DNA from: JABCPH02 sp963524305
Lineage (GTDB): Bacteria; Fusobacteriota; Fusobacteriia; Fusobacteriales; Leptotrichiaceae
Direction of reading: 5' to 3'
Length of the DNA: 64,000 nucleotides
Assembly (NCBI GenBank): GCA_963524305.1
Contig: CAURGH010000001.1
Span: 1-64,000, forward strand
The notes under the pieces are model-generated. The model was not told the DNA's origin. It saw only the letters and a list, made by a program, of their open reading frames with translations, and ran no database searches. A program made the translations under genes and the position numbers. The stretch's first letter is position 1. Each line of letters begins with the position of its first letter. Shown here in pieces: positions 42,942 to 51,302 of the stretch.

Positions 42942-45512
42942 TTATTTTTCCACTTTATAAATCAAATCCTTACCGTCGCTATCAACTTTAACAACACTAT
43001 TTTCAGGAACTTCTCCACCTAAAATCATTTTAGATAAATTAGTTTCAATATCCTTTTGTACAAATCGTTTCAATGGTCTTGCACCGTAAGCTGGGTCGTA
43101 TGCTTCGTCTACGATGTAATCCAACGCTTTGTCAGTAAATTCAACTTTGATGTATTGTTCTTTCAATCTTTCGTTAATACCTTCAAGGATAAGATTAACA
43201 ATATTTTTAACACTTTCTTTTCCTAATGCTTTAAACACGATAATATCGTCAATTCTGTTTAAGAATTCTGGTTTAAATCTATGTTTCATTTCATCTAAAA
43301 CGGCTTCTTTTGTAGGTTCGCTTACCATTGGGTCATTCAAGATGATTTCACTACCGATATTTGATGTCATAATTACAATTGTGTTTTTGAAGTCAACGAT
43401 TTTACCTTTACCGTCAGTAAGTCTACCGTCATCTAATAATTGTAACAATACATTGAATACATCAGGATGTGCTTTTTCAATTTCGTCAAATAAGATTACA
43501 GAATAAGGTTTTCTTCTAACAGCTTCTGTTAATTGTCCACCTTCTTCGTATCCAACATATCCTGGAGGCGCTCCTATTAATCTAGTGACGCTGAATTTAT
43601 CCATATATTCCGACATATCAATTCTTACAATATTGTCTTCATCATCAAACAAGTTAAATGCTAATGTCTTAGTCAAATAAGTTTTACCAACACCAGTAGG
43701 TCCTAAGAATATGAACGAACCGATTGGTCTGTTTGGATCTTTTAATCCAGCACGAGAACGAATGATTGTATCACTAATAGTTTTAATTGCATCATCTTGT
43801 CCAATTACTCTTTTCATCATATGTTCAGCCAAGTGTAAGATTTTTTCTCTTTCCCCTTGCAACAATTTTGCAACTGGAATTCCTGTCCATTTTCCAACAA
43901 CTTCAGCAATTTCTTCACTGTCAATTTCTTGTTTCAATAATTTATTTGCAACAGAAGAATTATCTTTAGCTTTTTCTTCTTCAGCTTCTTTTTGTTTTTC
44001 TAATTCTGGCAATTTACCATATTGAAGTTCAGCTAATTTATTATAGTCATTTTTTCTTTGAGCTTCTTCAATTTGTAATTTAATTTTTTCAATTTCTTCA
44101 TTAATTTTAGCAACTTTTCCAGCTTCTTGTTTTTCTCTTTCCCATTGTGATTTCAATTCTTTTTCTTCATCCTTCAAATCAGCAATTTCCTTTTCAAGAG
44201 TAGTCAATCTTTCTTTAGAAGCCTTGTCAGTTTCTTTACTCAACGCAACTTTTTCAATTTCCAATTGCATCAATCTTCTCGTAATTTCATCCAATTCAAC
44301 TGGCATCGAATTAATTTCAGTTTTTACCTTCGCAGCAGCTTCATCAATTAAGTCAATCGCTTTATCTGGCAAAAATCTGTCATTAATATATCTGTCACTC
44401 ATTGTTGCAGCAGTAACTATCGCATTGTCAGTTATTCTAATTCCATGGAAGATTTCAAATTTTTCCTTCAATCCACGAAGAATTGAAATTGTATCTTCAA
44501 TTGTTGGCTCATTAACCATTACAGGTTGGAATCTTCTTTCAAGAGCCGCATCTTTTTCAATATATTTTCTATATTCATCAATTGTTGTTGCACCAATTAC
44601 TTTTACTTCACCACGAGCAAGCATTGGCTTTAAAAGGTTTCCAGCATCCATTGAACCTTCAGTTTTTCCAGCTCCAACGATGTTATGAACTTCATCAATG
44701 AATAAAATTATTCTACCTTCACTATTTTCAATTTCTTCAAGAACCGCTTTTAATCTTTCTTCAAATTCCCCACGATATTTAGCACCAGCTACCAACGCTC
44801 CTAAATCTAATGAAAAGATTGTTTTATCCTTCAAGTTTTCAGGTACATCTCCTTTCAAGATTCTCTGAGCAATTCCTTCGGCGATAGCAGTTTTACCAAC
44901 ACCAGGTTCCCCAATTAAAATCGGATTATTTTTATTTCTTCTTGATAAAATTTGGATTGCACGACGAATTTCCTGGTCACGACCAATTATTGGGTCCAAT
45001 TTACCTTTTCTCGCCAACTCAACCAAATCCTTACCAAACTTATCTAATGCTTCGTAAGTACTTTCAGGGTTGTCTGTCATAATTTTTCTTCCTCCTCTAA
45101 CCTCATTTAAAACATTTTCAAATTGTTTTTTATTAACGCCATTTTCCTTCAAGAAAGAGTTGTTATCAAATGCCGCAAGAAATAAGTGCTCTGTACTAAT
45201 GTAGCTGTCACCCATCTTTTTAGCATAATCTTCAGCACCGACAATTATTCGATTAACTTCAGCGTTCGGTCTTGCTTCACCAACTCCACCTTCAATTTTT
45301 GGCATACTATTTAATTTCGCTTCAAGCTTTTTAGTCAATTCGGCAGGATTAATTCCCATCTTTTGTAAAATGTTAGGAATAAGTCCATCCATTTGATTAA
45401 TCAAAGCAAGAAGTAAATGCTCTGTTTTTATCTCGGAATGTTTATATCTAATCGCAAAGTTATGAGCTTCCGAGATGGCACTCATACTTTTTTGCGTAAA
45501 GTTTTGTTCCAT
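42942..45512 (-). CDS. clpB: ClpB disaggregase
   Basis: An 856-residue ClpB, the hexameric AAA+ chaperone that pulls proteins from aggregates with DnaK. The N-terminal Clp domain (about 1-145) precedes AAA-1 with GEPGVGKTAIAEG, the coiled-coil M domain (about 400-530) and AAA-2 with GPTGVGKTYLTK, ending in the usual C-terminal D2 small domain. Start at 45512 is chosen because AAGGTG lies six bases before it; GTG at 45521 is inside that site. It is the only clear minus-strand gene and has its own promoter and operator upstream. Confidence 0.97.
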   Translation of the reverse strand: MEQNFTQKSMSAISEAHNFAIRYKHSEIKTEHLLLALINQMDGLIPNILQKMGINPAELTKKLEAKLNSMPKIEGGVGEARPNAEVNRIIVGAEDYAKKMGDSYISTEHLFLAAFDNNSFLKENGVNKKQFENVLNEVRGGRKIMTDNPESTYEALDKFGKDLVELARKGKLDPIIGRDQEIRRAIQILSRRNKNNPILIGEPGVGKTAIAEGIAQRILKGDVPENLKDKTIFSLDLGALVAGAKYRGEFEERLKAVLEEIENSEGRIILFIDEVHNIVGAGKTEGSMDAGNLLKPMLARGEVKVIGATTIDEYRKYIEKDAALERRFQPVMVNEPTIEDTISILRGLKEKFEIFHGIRITDNAIVTAATMSDRYINDRFLPDKAIDLIDEAAAKVKTEINSMPVELDEITRRLMQLEIEKVALSKETDKASKERLTTLEKEIADLKDEEKELKSQWEREKQEAGKVAKINEEIEKIKLQIEEAQRKNDYNKLAELQYGKLPELEKQKEAEEEKAKDNSSVANKLLKQEIDSEEIAEVVGKWTGIPVAKLLQGEREKILHLAEHMMKRVIGQDDAIKTISDTIIRSRAGLKDPNRPIGSFIFLGPTGVGKTYLTKTLAFNLFDDEDNIVRIDMSEYMDKFSVTRLIGAPPGYVGYEEGGQLTEAVRRKPYSVILFDEIEKAHPDVFNVLLQLLDDGRLTDGKGKIVDFKNTIVIMTSNIGSEIILNDPMVSEPTKEAVLDEMKHRFKPEFLNRIDDIIVFKALGKESVKNIVNLILEGINERLKEQYIKVEFTDKALDYIVDEAYDPAYGARPLKRFVQKDIETNLSKMILGGEVPENSVVKVDSDGKDLIYKVEK

Positions 45513-45552
45513 ATATATCACCTTTTTATTACTAAATTTATCTTACTTTTTA

Positions 45553-45579
45553 TTAGCACTCTAGCTCTTTGGTTGCTAA
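45553..45579 (-). promoter_or_regulatory. CIRCE-like operator (HrcA site)
   Basis: TTAGCACTC (45553-45561), nine bases, GGTTGCTAA (45571-45579). The consensus is TTAGCACTC-N9-GAGTGCTAA; one half is perfect and the other matches at seven of nine positions. It lies just downstream of the clpB -10, where the HrcA repressor would block transcription start. Confidence 0.85.
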
Positions 45580-45586
45580 CAAATAC

Positions 45587-45615
45587 TTTATATCATATTT
45601 TAAAAAAAATGTCAA
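45587..45615 (-). promoter_or_regulatory. Sigma-70 promoter of clpB
   Basis: On the minus strand: TTGACA (45615-45610), a 17-base spacer of mostly T and A, and TATAAA (45592-45587). A nearly perfect promoter, placed directly before the CIRCE-like operator. Confidence 0.85.
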
Positions 45616-45966
45616 CACTTTTTTTGAAAAATTTTATTTTTTTTTCAAAAATTATATTAAAAGTGATAAGGATGCGATAAAATAAGGGTTTATTGACAGG
45701 GAAAAGTTAAAAAAATTTTATAAAAAATTAAATATATGTTTGATTTTAGAAGATTTGTAATGTAAAATAAGATGAGTGATTGTATAATATTAAATTCCAT
45801 TAAGTTAACAGAATATAATTATGATAATTAAGAATAGCAAAAGTATATGAAATAACAGATTTACAACAATAAACGATATAAGGATAAATAGAAAAAAATG
45901 TAAACAAATAAGAAAAATGGAGTTTAGTATAGCAGGTTAAAAAAATAGAGTAAGGAGGAAAATAAA
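45616..45966. other. Intergenic region between clpB and the patatin gene
   Basis: About 350 bases, AT-rich. A TATAAT at 45783-45788 may serve the patatin gene but has no good -35 and leaves a leader of about 175 bases. That leader shows no strong hairpin or open frame that I can support. An AGTAAGGAGG ribosome binding site stands at the end. Confidence 0.5.
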
Positions 45967-46824
45967 ATGGGAAAAAATGAAAAAATAGCATTGGTTCTTG
46001 AAGGTGGAGGAATGAGAGGAATTTTCACTGCGGGTGTTTTGGACTTCTTTTTGGAAAAAAATATTGAAGTGGATAATTTAATTGGAGTATCGGCTGGAGC
46101 AGCATTGGGTGCGAGTTATGTTTCAAAGCAGTATAAAAGAGGATTTAATGCGATTGCCGATCATATAAATAAGAAAGAATATGCAAGTTTTTATAATTTG
46201 ATAAAGACTGGGGATTTTTTTGAGGAACAATATGCATACCATGATATTCCTGAAAAGTATAATCCATTTGATAATAAAACATTTAAAAATAGTAAAACAG
46301 AATTTCAGGCGGTTATTACGAACTGTGAAACTGGGAAAGCTGAATATCCTGTAGTTAAAGATGCTATAAAAGAAATTGATATTTTGAGAGCGTCAGCTTC
46401 ACTTCCATTTTTATCAAGATTCGTTAAATTGAATGGTAAAAATTATTTGGATGGAGGAGTTGCTGATCCTATTCCTTTGGATTATTCGATGGAAAAGGGG
46501 AATAAGAAAAATATTGTGGTGTTGACGAGAGATAAAAATTATCGTAAGAAACAGAGTAAATTAGGAACGATTTCTGCGATAAGATATAAAAAATATCCTA
46601 AATTTGTGGAACTTATGAAAACTAGATATAGCAGATATAATGCGACTTTGGATCATGTTTATGACCTGGAAAAAAAGGGAGAAATTTTTGTGATTCAGCC
46701 TTCAATTCCATTGACATTGGGAAGAATTGAGAAAAATCGTGATAAATTACAGGAAGTTTATAATATTGGATACGAAGAAGCAAAAAAACAATATGAAAAA
46801 TTGGTAGAATATCTTGAAAAATAG
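45967..46824 (+). CDS. Patatin-like phospholipase family protein
   Basis: 285 residues of the bacterial patatin family (YjjU-like). The oxyanion loop GGGMRG (about residues 14-19), the nucleophile in IGVSAGAALGAS (Ser in GxSxG) and the catalytic Asp in YLDGGVADPIP (DGG) make up the Ser-Asp dyad. No signal peptide, so it is probably cytosolic or at the inner face of the membrane. Likely hydrolyses phospholipid acyl esters; the physiological substrate is unknown. Confidence 0.9.
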   Translation: MGKNEKIALVLEGGGMRGIFTAGVLDFFLEKNIEVDNLIGVSAGAALGASYVSKQYKRGFNAIADHINKKEYASFYNLIKTGDFFEEQYAYHDIPEKYNPFDNKTFKNSKTEFQAVITNCETGKAEYPVVKDAIKEIDILRASASLPFLSRFVKLNGKNYLDGGVADPIPLDYSMEKGNKKNIVVLTRDKNYRKKQSKLGTISAIRYKKYPKFVELMKTRYSRYNATLDHVYDLEKKGEIFVIQPSIPLTLGRIEKNRDKLQEVYNIGYEEAKKQYEKLVEYLEK

Positions 46825-47003
46825 TGAATATTTATAAAAAATTAATAATTGTTATATTAGTTACATTAACTGCATGAAAAAATTATATTTTTAGTATATT
46901 CCAAAGAAAAATTCAAAAAGAGATTATATAAATAAATTTTATAAAATTTGAAAAAATTTTTTTCATCAAACTAAAAAAAATCTATTACCAAATGCCATTT
47001 TAC

Positions 47004-47032
47004 TAGACAAATACTTTAAAATAGTTTATAAT
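47004..47032 (+). promoter_or_regulatory. Candidate promoter for the LysR-gmhA pair
   Basis: TAGACA (47004-47009), 17-base spacer, TATAAT (47027-47032), 36 bases before the regulator's start codon. Confidence 0.65.
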
Positions 47033-47067
47033 ACTATTAATAAAATATATGATTGGAGAATAAATAA

Positions 47068-47976
47068 ATGGATATACATCATTTAAAGATATTTTTTGAA
47101 GCGTGTAAAGAAAAAAGTTTTACAAAAGCTGCCAAAAAGCTATATATAAGTCAATCAGCGGTTTCTATTCAAATAAAAAAATTGGAATCGACTTTAGGTT
47201 TGCAATTAATAGAGAGAAATTCTAAAAATTTTAAGTTGACATTTGCTGGTAAAGAATTATTTAAGATGTCTAAAGATATTTTTGAAAAGATTTCAAGAAT
47301 GGAAAAAGAAATGAATAAAATTTTGCAATATAAGAAAGGGAAAATCTCGATTGGAGCGACTCATAATATTGGAGAGCCTGTTTTACCACGAATAATGGTT
47401 GAATTTAAAAGAAATAATCCAGAAATTGAATTTGATTTGTATATAAAAAATAGGGAATCGCTTGTAAAACATTTGAAAGAGGGAACCGTTGATATTGCAT
47501 TGATGGAAGAGTATTTCATTGAGGATAAAGAAATTAAAGTGATTGAAACGGAAGAATATCCTTTTGTTGTTGTGGCTGGGAAGGAAATTCATGATTATAA
47601 CGAATTGAAAGATATGCAATTATTGAAAAGGGATACCGTTTTGACGAATAAATATTTAGATTTATTTGAAAAAAAAGTTGGATTCAATTTTGATAATAGA
47701 ATAACTATAAATGGAAGTATTGAAACAATGAAAAATTTGATAAAAAATGGTTTGGGATTTGCTGTTTTGCCATATTATAGTGTTTATGAAGAAATTACCA
47801 AAGGAACTTTAAAACTAGTTCACAGCTTTGATAAATCAGAAGACAGATTCCAAATAGTTTTGATTAGAGAAAATGAAGATAAAGACGGAATTGATAAATT
47901 TATAAAATTTGTTAAAGATTACAAGATAAACAGAGAATTGTTTGATAAACCGAAAAAGGAAACAAAGGAGGAATAA
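47068..47976 (+). CDS. LysR-family transcriptional regulator
   Basis: 302 residues. The N-terminal winged helix (MDIHHLKIFFEACKEKSFT, then AAKKLYISQSAVSIQIKKLES) is followed by the LysR substrate-binding domain (about 90-295). It resembles the CysL/CbbR type. The effector is not known. Unlike most LysR genes it reads in the same direction as its neighbour and is only three bases from gmhA, so it may be part of the operon it controls. Confidence 0.92.
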   Translation: MDIHHLKIFFEACKEKSFTKAAKKLYISQSAVSIQIKKLESTLGLQLIERNSKNFKLTFAGKELFKMSKDIFEKISRMEKEMNKILQYKKGKISIGATHNIGEPVLPRIMVEFKRNNPEIEFDLYIKNRESLVKHLKEGTVDIALMEEYFIEDKEIKVIETEEYPFVVVAGKEIHDYNELKDMQLLKRDTVLTNKYLDLFEKKVGFNFDNRITINGSIETMKNLIKNGLGFAVLPYYSVYEEITKGTLKLVHSFDKSEDRFQIVLIRENEDKDGIDKFIKFVKDYKINRELFDKPKKETKEE

Positions 47977-47978
47977 AA

Positions 47979-48563
47979 ATGTTGAAAGAAAACATTAGAA
48001 ATTCATACTTGACAGCTTTTAAGACTGTGAAAAATTTTGTAGAAAATGATGAAAATATCGAAAGAACAACTAAAATATCAGAAGAATTAGCAAAGGCTTA
48101 TAAAAATGGGAAAAAATCACTAATAGCGGGAAATGGTGGAAGTAACTGTGATGCGATGCACTTTGCTGAAGAATTTACTGGAAGATTTAGAAAAGATAGA
48201 AAAGCGTTGCCATCATTAAGTATCAGCGATTCTTCGCACATTACTTGTGTTGGAAACGATTATGGATTTAATTTCATATTTTCTAAAGGTGTTGAAGCTT
48301 TCGGACAAGAAGGAGATTTCTTTTTTGGGATTTCGACTTCAGGGAATTCGCAAAATATTATTGAAGCAGTGAAAGTTGCGAAGGAAAAAGGCTTGAAAAC
48401 AGTGGCTTTGTTAGGAAAAGATGGTGGGAAATTAAAAGGTGAATGTGATTATGAATTTATCATTCCTGGAGAAACTTCGGATAGAATTCAAGAGGTTCAC
48501 ATGATGATTTTACATATAATAATTGAAGGAGTGGAAAGAATTTTATTTCCTGAAAACTATTAG
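47979..48563 (+). CDS. gmhA: Sedoheptulose-7-phosphate isomerase
   Basis: A 194-residue SIS-domain isomerase. It converts sedoheptulose 7-phosphate to glycero-manno-heptose 7-phosphate for LPS core or for heptose-containing glycans. Motifs are IAGNGGSNCDAMHFAEEFTGRF (quoted in part: GNGGSNCDA, the Ser of the sugar-phosphate pocket), GISTSGNSQNI and the C-terminal EVHMMILHIIIEGVE with its metal/catalytic residues. No hldE, gmhB or heptosyltransferase is close. The GGAGG ribosome binding site lies inside the end of the LysR gene. Confidence 0.92.
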   Translation: MLKENIRNSYLTAFKTVKNFVENDENIERTTKISEELAKAYKNGKKSLIAGNGGSNCDAMHFAEEFTGRFRKDRKALPSLSISDSSHITCVGNDYGFNFIFSKGVEAFGQEGDFFFGISTSGNSQNIIEAVKVAKEKGLKTVALLGKDGGKLKGECDYEFIIPGETSDRIQEVHMMILHIIIEGVERILFPENY

Positions 48564-48569
48564 CGAAAA

Positions 48570-48607
48570 CAATCGTTGTTATTAAAAAAACAGCGATTAT
48601 TTTTTTT
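48570..48607 (+). terminator. Rho-independent terminator after gmhA
   Basis: AATCGTTGT (48571-48579) pairs with ACAGCGATT (48590-48598), one G-U pair, followed by ATTTTTTTT. Confidence 0.85.
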
Positions 48608-48701
48608 GTAAAAATTTGTATGTACAAAACTTTAAAAATATGATAGAATAAATTAGAAAATAAATCTATTAAATTAAAAAGTGACAAATGAGGAGGTCAA
48701 A

Positions 48702-50078
48702 ATGAAAAATTATGATGCAATTATTATAGGATTTGGAAAGGCAGGAAAGACTTTAGCTGGATTTTTAGCTGGGAAAGGTCAAAATGTGGCATTAATTGAA
48801 GAATCTGATAAAATGTACGGAGGAACTTGTATTAATGTTGGTTGTATTCCAAGTAAATCGCTTGTAAACAGTGTTGAGAGATTGGAAAATAAGGATTTAT
48901 CGACATTTGTTGAAAGAAAAGACTATTACAAGAAAAGTGTGGATAAGAAAGAAACTCTTATAACAACTTTAAGAGGAAAAAATTATGAAATGCTTGCAAG
49001 TAAGGAAAATATTGATATTTACAATGGAAAAGGAAGTTTTGTTTCAAATAAAATTGTGAATATTGAAAAAAATGGAGAGAATATTCAAATTGAAGGAGAA
49101 AAAATCTTCATAAATACAGGTTCAGAAACAATAATTCCGAATATTAAAGGATTAAAAGAAAGTAAAAATATTCTTACAAGCAAATCTTTGATGGAATTGA
49201 AGGAATTGCCTAAAAAACTTGTAATAATTGGAGCTGGATATATTGGACTAGAATTTGCTTCAACATATTCTGGGTTTGGTTCGGAAGTAGCGATAATTGA
49301 TGCGTCAGATGATATTTTGAAGAGAGAAGAAAAGGAAGCTGCTGACAGAGTTAAAAAAATATTAGAAGCAAAAGGTGTTAAATTTTATTTGAATTCAAAA
49401 GTTAAAGAAATTTCTGATAATGAAAATGGTTCATCTATAACTTTTTCTAAAGGAGATGGAGAAATAATACAATTTAATGGAGATAAGATTTTGATTGCGA
49501 TTGGAAGAAAAGCTAATACGCAAGGATTAGAGCTGGAAAAAGCAGGAGTTCAAGTGGATGAAAGAGGAAATATCATCGTAAATGAAAAATTAGAAACAAC
49601 AGCACCAAATATTTGGGCATTAGGTGATGTTAAAGGTGGATTACAATTTACATATATATCATTAGATGACTTTAGAATAATTCGAGATAATGTTTATGGA
49701 AATGGAAATAGAAGTTTAAACGATAGAAATGTTGTTCCGTATACAACTTTTTTGAGTACACCTTTGTCAAGAGTTGGATTGAGTGAGAAACAAGCAATTG
49801 AAAAAGGATTTGATGTAAAAGTTGGGAAAATTGAAGCAATGGCAATACCAAAAGGAAAAATTGAAGGGAAATCAGAAGGATTTTTAAAAGTAGTTGTAGA
49901 TGCTAAAACTGACAAAATTTTAGGAGCAACATTGTTATGTAACACTTCACACGAAATGATAAATATCATTGCTTTAGCAATGAAAGGGGATTTACCTTAT
50001 CAAATTATTAGAGATATGATTTTTACTCATCCTACAATGAGTGAGAGTTTGAATGATTTATTTGGATCAGTGAAATAA
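48702..50078 (+). CDS. rclA: RclA-type flavin disulfide reductase
   Basis: 458 residues of the FAD/NAD(P) disulfide oxidoreductase family. The start IIIGFGKAGKTLAG and MYGGTCINVGCIPSKSL, with the redox pair Cys43 and Cys48, are almost the same as in E. coli RclA, including residue numbers. RclA and its relatives reduce copper(II) and, in several bacteria, hypothiocyanous acid using NAD(P)H. The NAD-binding GAGYIGLEFAS and the C-terminal dimer region (THPTMSESLNDLF) are present. A lipoamide-dehydrogenase role is unlikely without dehydrogenase-complex genes. ATG at 48702 follows GAGGAGG; a GTG at 48681 is upstream in frame. Confidence 0.85.
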   Translation: MKNYDAIIIGFGKAGKTLAGFLAGKGQNVALIEESDKMYGGTCINVGCIPSKSLVNSVERLENKDLSTFVERKDYYKKSVDKKETLITTLRGKNYEMLASKENIDIYNGKGSFVSNKIVNIEKNGENIQIEGEKIFINTGSETIIPNIKGLKESKNILTSKSLMELKELPKKLVIIGAGYIGLEFASTYSGFGSEVAIIDASDDILKREEKEAADRVKKILEAKGVKFYLNSKVKEISDNENGSSITFSKGDGEIIQFNGDKILIAIGRKANTQGLELEKAGVQVDERGNIIVNEKLETTAPNIWALGDVKGGLQFTYISLDDFRIIRDNVYGNGNRSLNDRNVVPYTTFLSTPLSRVGLSEKQAIEKGFDVKVGKIEAMAIPKGKIEGKSEGFLKVVVDAKTDKILGATLLCNTSHEMINIIALAMKGDLPYQIIRDMIFTHPTMSESLNDLFGSVK

Positions 50079-50102
50079 AAATTCCATAAATTAAAATTTT
50101 GA

Positions 50103-50131
50103 TTGACTTGATCCTTAAATAAATGTATAAT
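50103..50131 (+). promoter_or_regulatory. Promoter of the TPP-riboswitch operon
   Basis: TTGACT (50103-50108), 17-base spacer, TATAAT (50126-50131), placed 20 bases before the aptamer. Confidence 0.75.
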
Positions 50132-50149
50132 AAATTTAAACATAATTCA

Positions 50150-50236
50150 GAATACTGGGGAGCTGAAAGGCTGAGAGTAGTTTGCGAACTTAACCCATTT
50201 AACCTGATACGGATAATACCGTCGGAGGGAGTATTT
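50150..50236 (+). promoter_or_regulatory. TPP riboswitch (THI-box)
   Basis: Aptamer with the conserved elements in order: P1 arm AATACT (50151-50156), GGGGAGCTGAAAGGCTGAGAG, the CCCATTTAACCTGAT block, GGATAATACC and the closing GGAGGGAGTATT, whose AGTATT pairs with the first arm. It senses thiamine pyrophosphate and should turn off the transporter genes downstream when thiamine is plentiful. Confidence 0.95.
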
Positions 50237-50372
50237 TATTATTTAGTTGAGTATTTATTTAATTGGAATTGATAAATTAGATGCTTAAATTTATTTTTTT
50301 GATTTGAGCTTGGAAAATTATTAATGAATTTAAAAAATATAAGTTAATACGAAATATTCAAGAAAAATATAT

Positions 50373-50406
50373 AAATCTTCCTTTGTAGCAGAGGAAGATT
50401 TTTTTA
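50373..50406 (+). terminator. Terminator in the leader between riboswitch and transporter
   Basis: AAATCTTCCT (50373-50382) and AGGAAGATTT (50392-50401) form a perfect 10-bp stem, followed by T residues. It is about 140 bases after the aptamer. A weaker AT-only hairpin (50272-50293) with a T-run lies closer. One of them is probably the expression platform; which one is not clear. Confidence 0.7.
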
Positions 50407-50441
50407 TTAAAAATTTTTCTAGTCTGACAGGTAAAAATAAA

Positions 50442-51293
50442 ATGAAAGAGAGGTGTTGTGAATTGAATAATCGTCAAATAAAAGACACTAGTAAAATGGA
50501 AACAGCTATATTTCATGAAAGAATAACTTCTTTGTTTGGAATGGTAAAGGATAAAGTGTCAGCATATGTAATTATTGCTGGATTTTTAATATTTTGGCAA
50601 ATAATGTCATCAGTAGGAATAATACCTAAGTTTATGCTACCTTCACCAGTTGAAGTATTAAAAGCTTTTGCAGATGATTTTCCGCTGTTGCTGAGCAATA
50701 CGCAATTTACTCTTGTTGAAGCATTTTTAGGATTATCTTTAGGTATAGCTATTGGATTTGCTGTGGCAATTATTATGGAAAGATACGAATTTGCATATAA
50801 GTCGATATATCCTGTTCTAGTAATAACTCAAACTGTTCCAACTGTTGCAATTGCACCGCTATTGGTATTATGGTTTGGATATGGTATGCTCCCGAAGATA
50901 GTTCTGATTGTACTTTACAGCTTTTTTCCAATAACTATTGGACTTCTTGACGGATTTAAATCGGTTGATAAAGATACGTTGAATCTGATGAAGACAATGG
51001 GAGCTACACCATTTCAAAATTTTATTCATGTAAAATTGCCAAGCTCAATTGGATATTTTTTTGCAGGGCTAAGAATATCTGTAAGCTATTCAATAATTGG
51101 AGCAGTTGTAGCCGAATGGCTAGGTGGATTTAAAGGTTTGGGAGTTTACATGACTCGTGTTAGAAAATCATTTTCTTACGATAAAATGTTTGCTGTTATA
51201 TTTCTTGTGTCATTTATTAGTCTAGTGTTGATGTATCTGGTAAAAAAATTACAAGAAAAAATGATGCCTTGGGATAATAAAAATAAAATTTAG
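50442..51293 (+). CDS. thiX: ABC transporter permease (thiamine-precursor uptake, ThiX-like)
   Basis: 283 residues with about six membrane segments and the BPD_transp_1 EAA-like loop (MKTMGATPFQNFIHVKLPSSIGYFF). The nearest known relatives are permeases that take up pyrimidine precursors of thiamine (ThiXYZ) or related aromatic compounds (SsuC/TauC). The TPP riboswitch upstream makes a thiamine precursor the likely cargo. The start is uncertain: ATG at 50442 has only a weak site, while TTG at 50463 has GAGAGGTG seven bases before it. The extra N-terminus is not needed for the fold. Confidence 0.85.
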   Translation: MKERCCELNNRQIKDTSKMETAIFHERITSLFGMVKDKVSAYVIIAGFLIFWQIMSSVGIIPKFMLPSPVEVLKAFADDFPLLLSNTQFTLVEAFLGLSLGIAIGFAVAIIMERYEFAYKSIYPVLVITQTVPTVAIAPLLVLWFGYGMLPKIVLIVLYSFFPITIGLLDGFKSVDKDTLNLMKTMGATPFQNFIHVKLPSSIGYFFAGLRISVSYSIIGAVVAEWLGGFKGLGVYMTRVRKSFSYDKMFAVIFLVSFISLVLMYLVKKLQEKMMPWDNKNKI

Positions 51294-51302
51294 GAGGAAG
51301 AT

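Noticed and set aside
43129..44688. Several + strand open frames opposite clpB
   Set aside because: They are antisense shadows of a highly conserved gene, have no ribosome binding sites and code for Ser/Phe/Ile-rich sequence with no domain.
48702..50078. Dihydrolipoamide dehydrogenase
   Set aside because: The start motif is that of RclA and no dehydrogenase-complex or glycine-cleavage genes are near.
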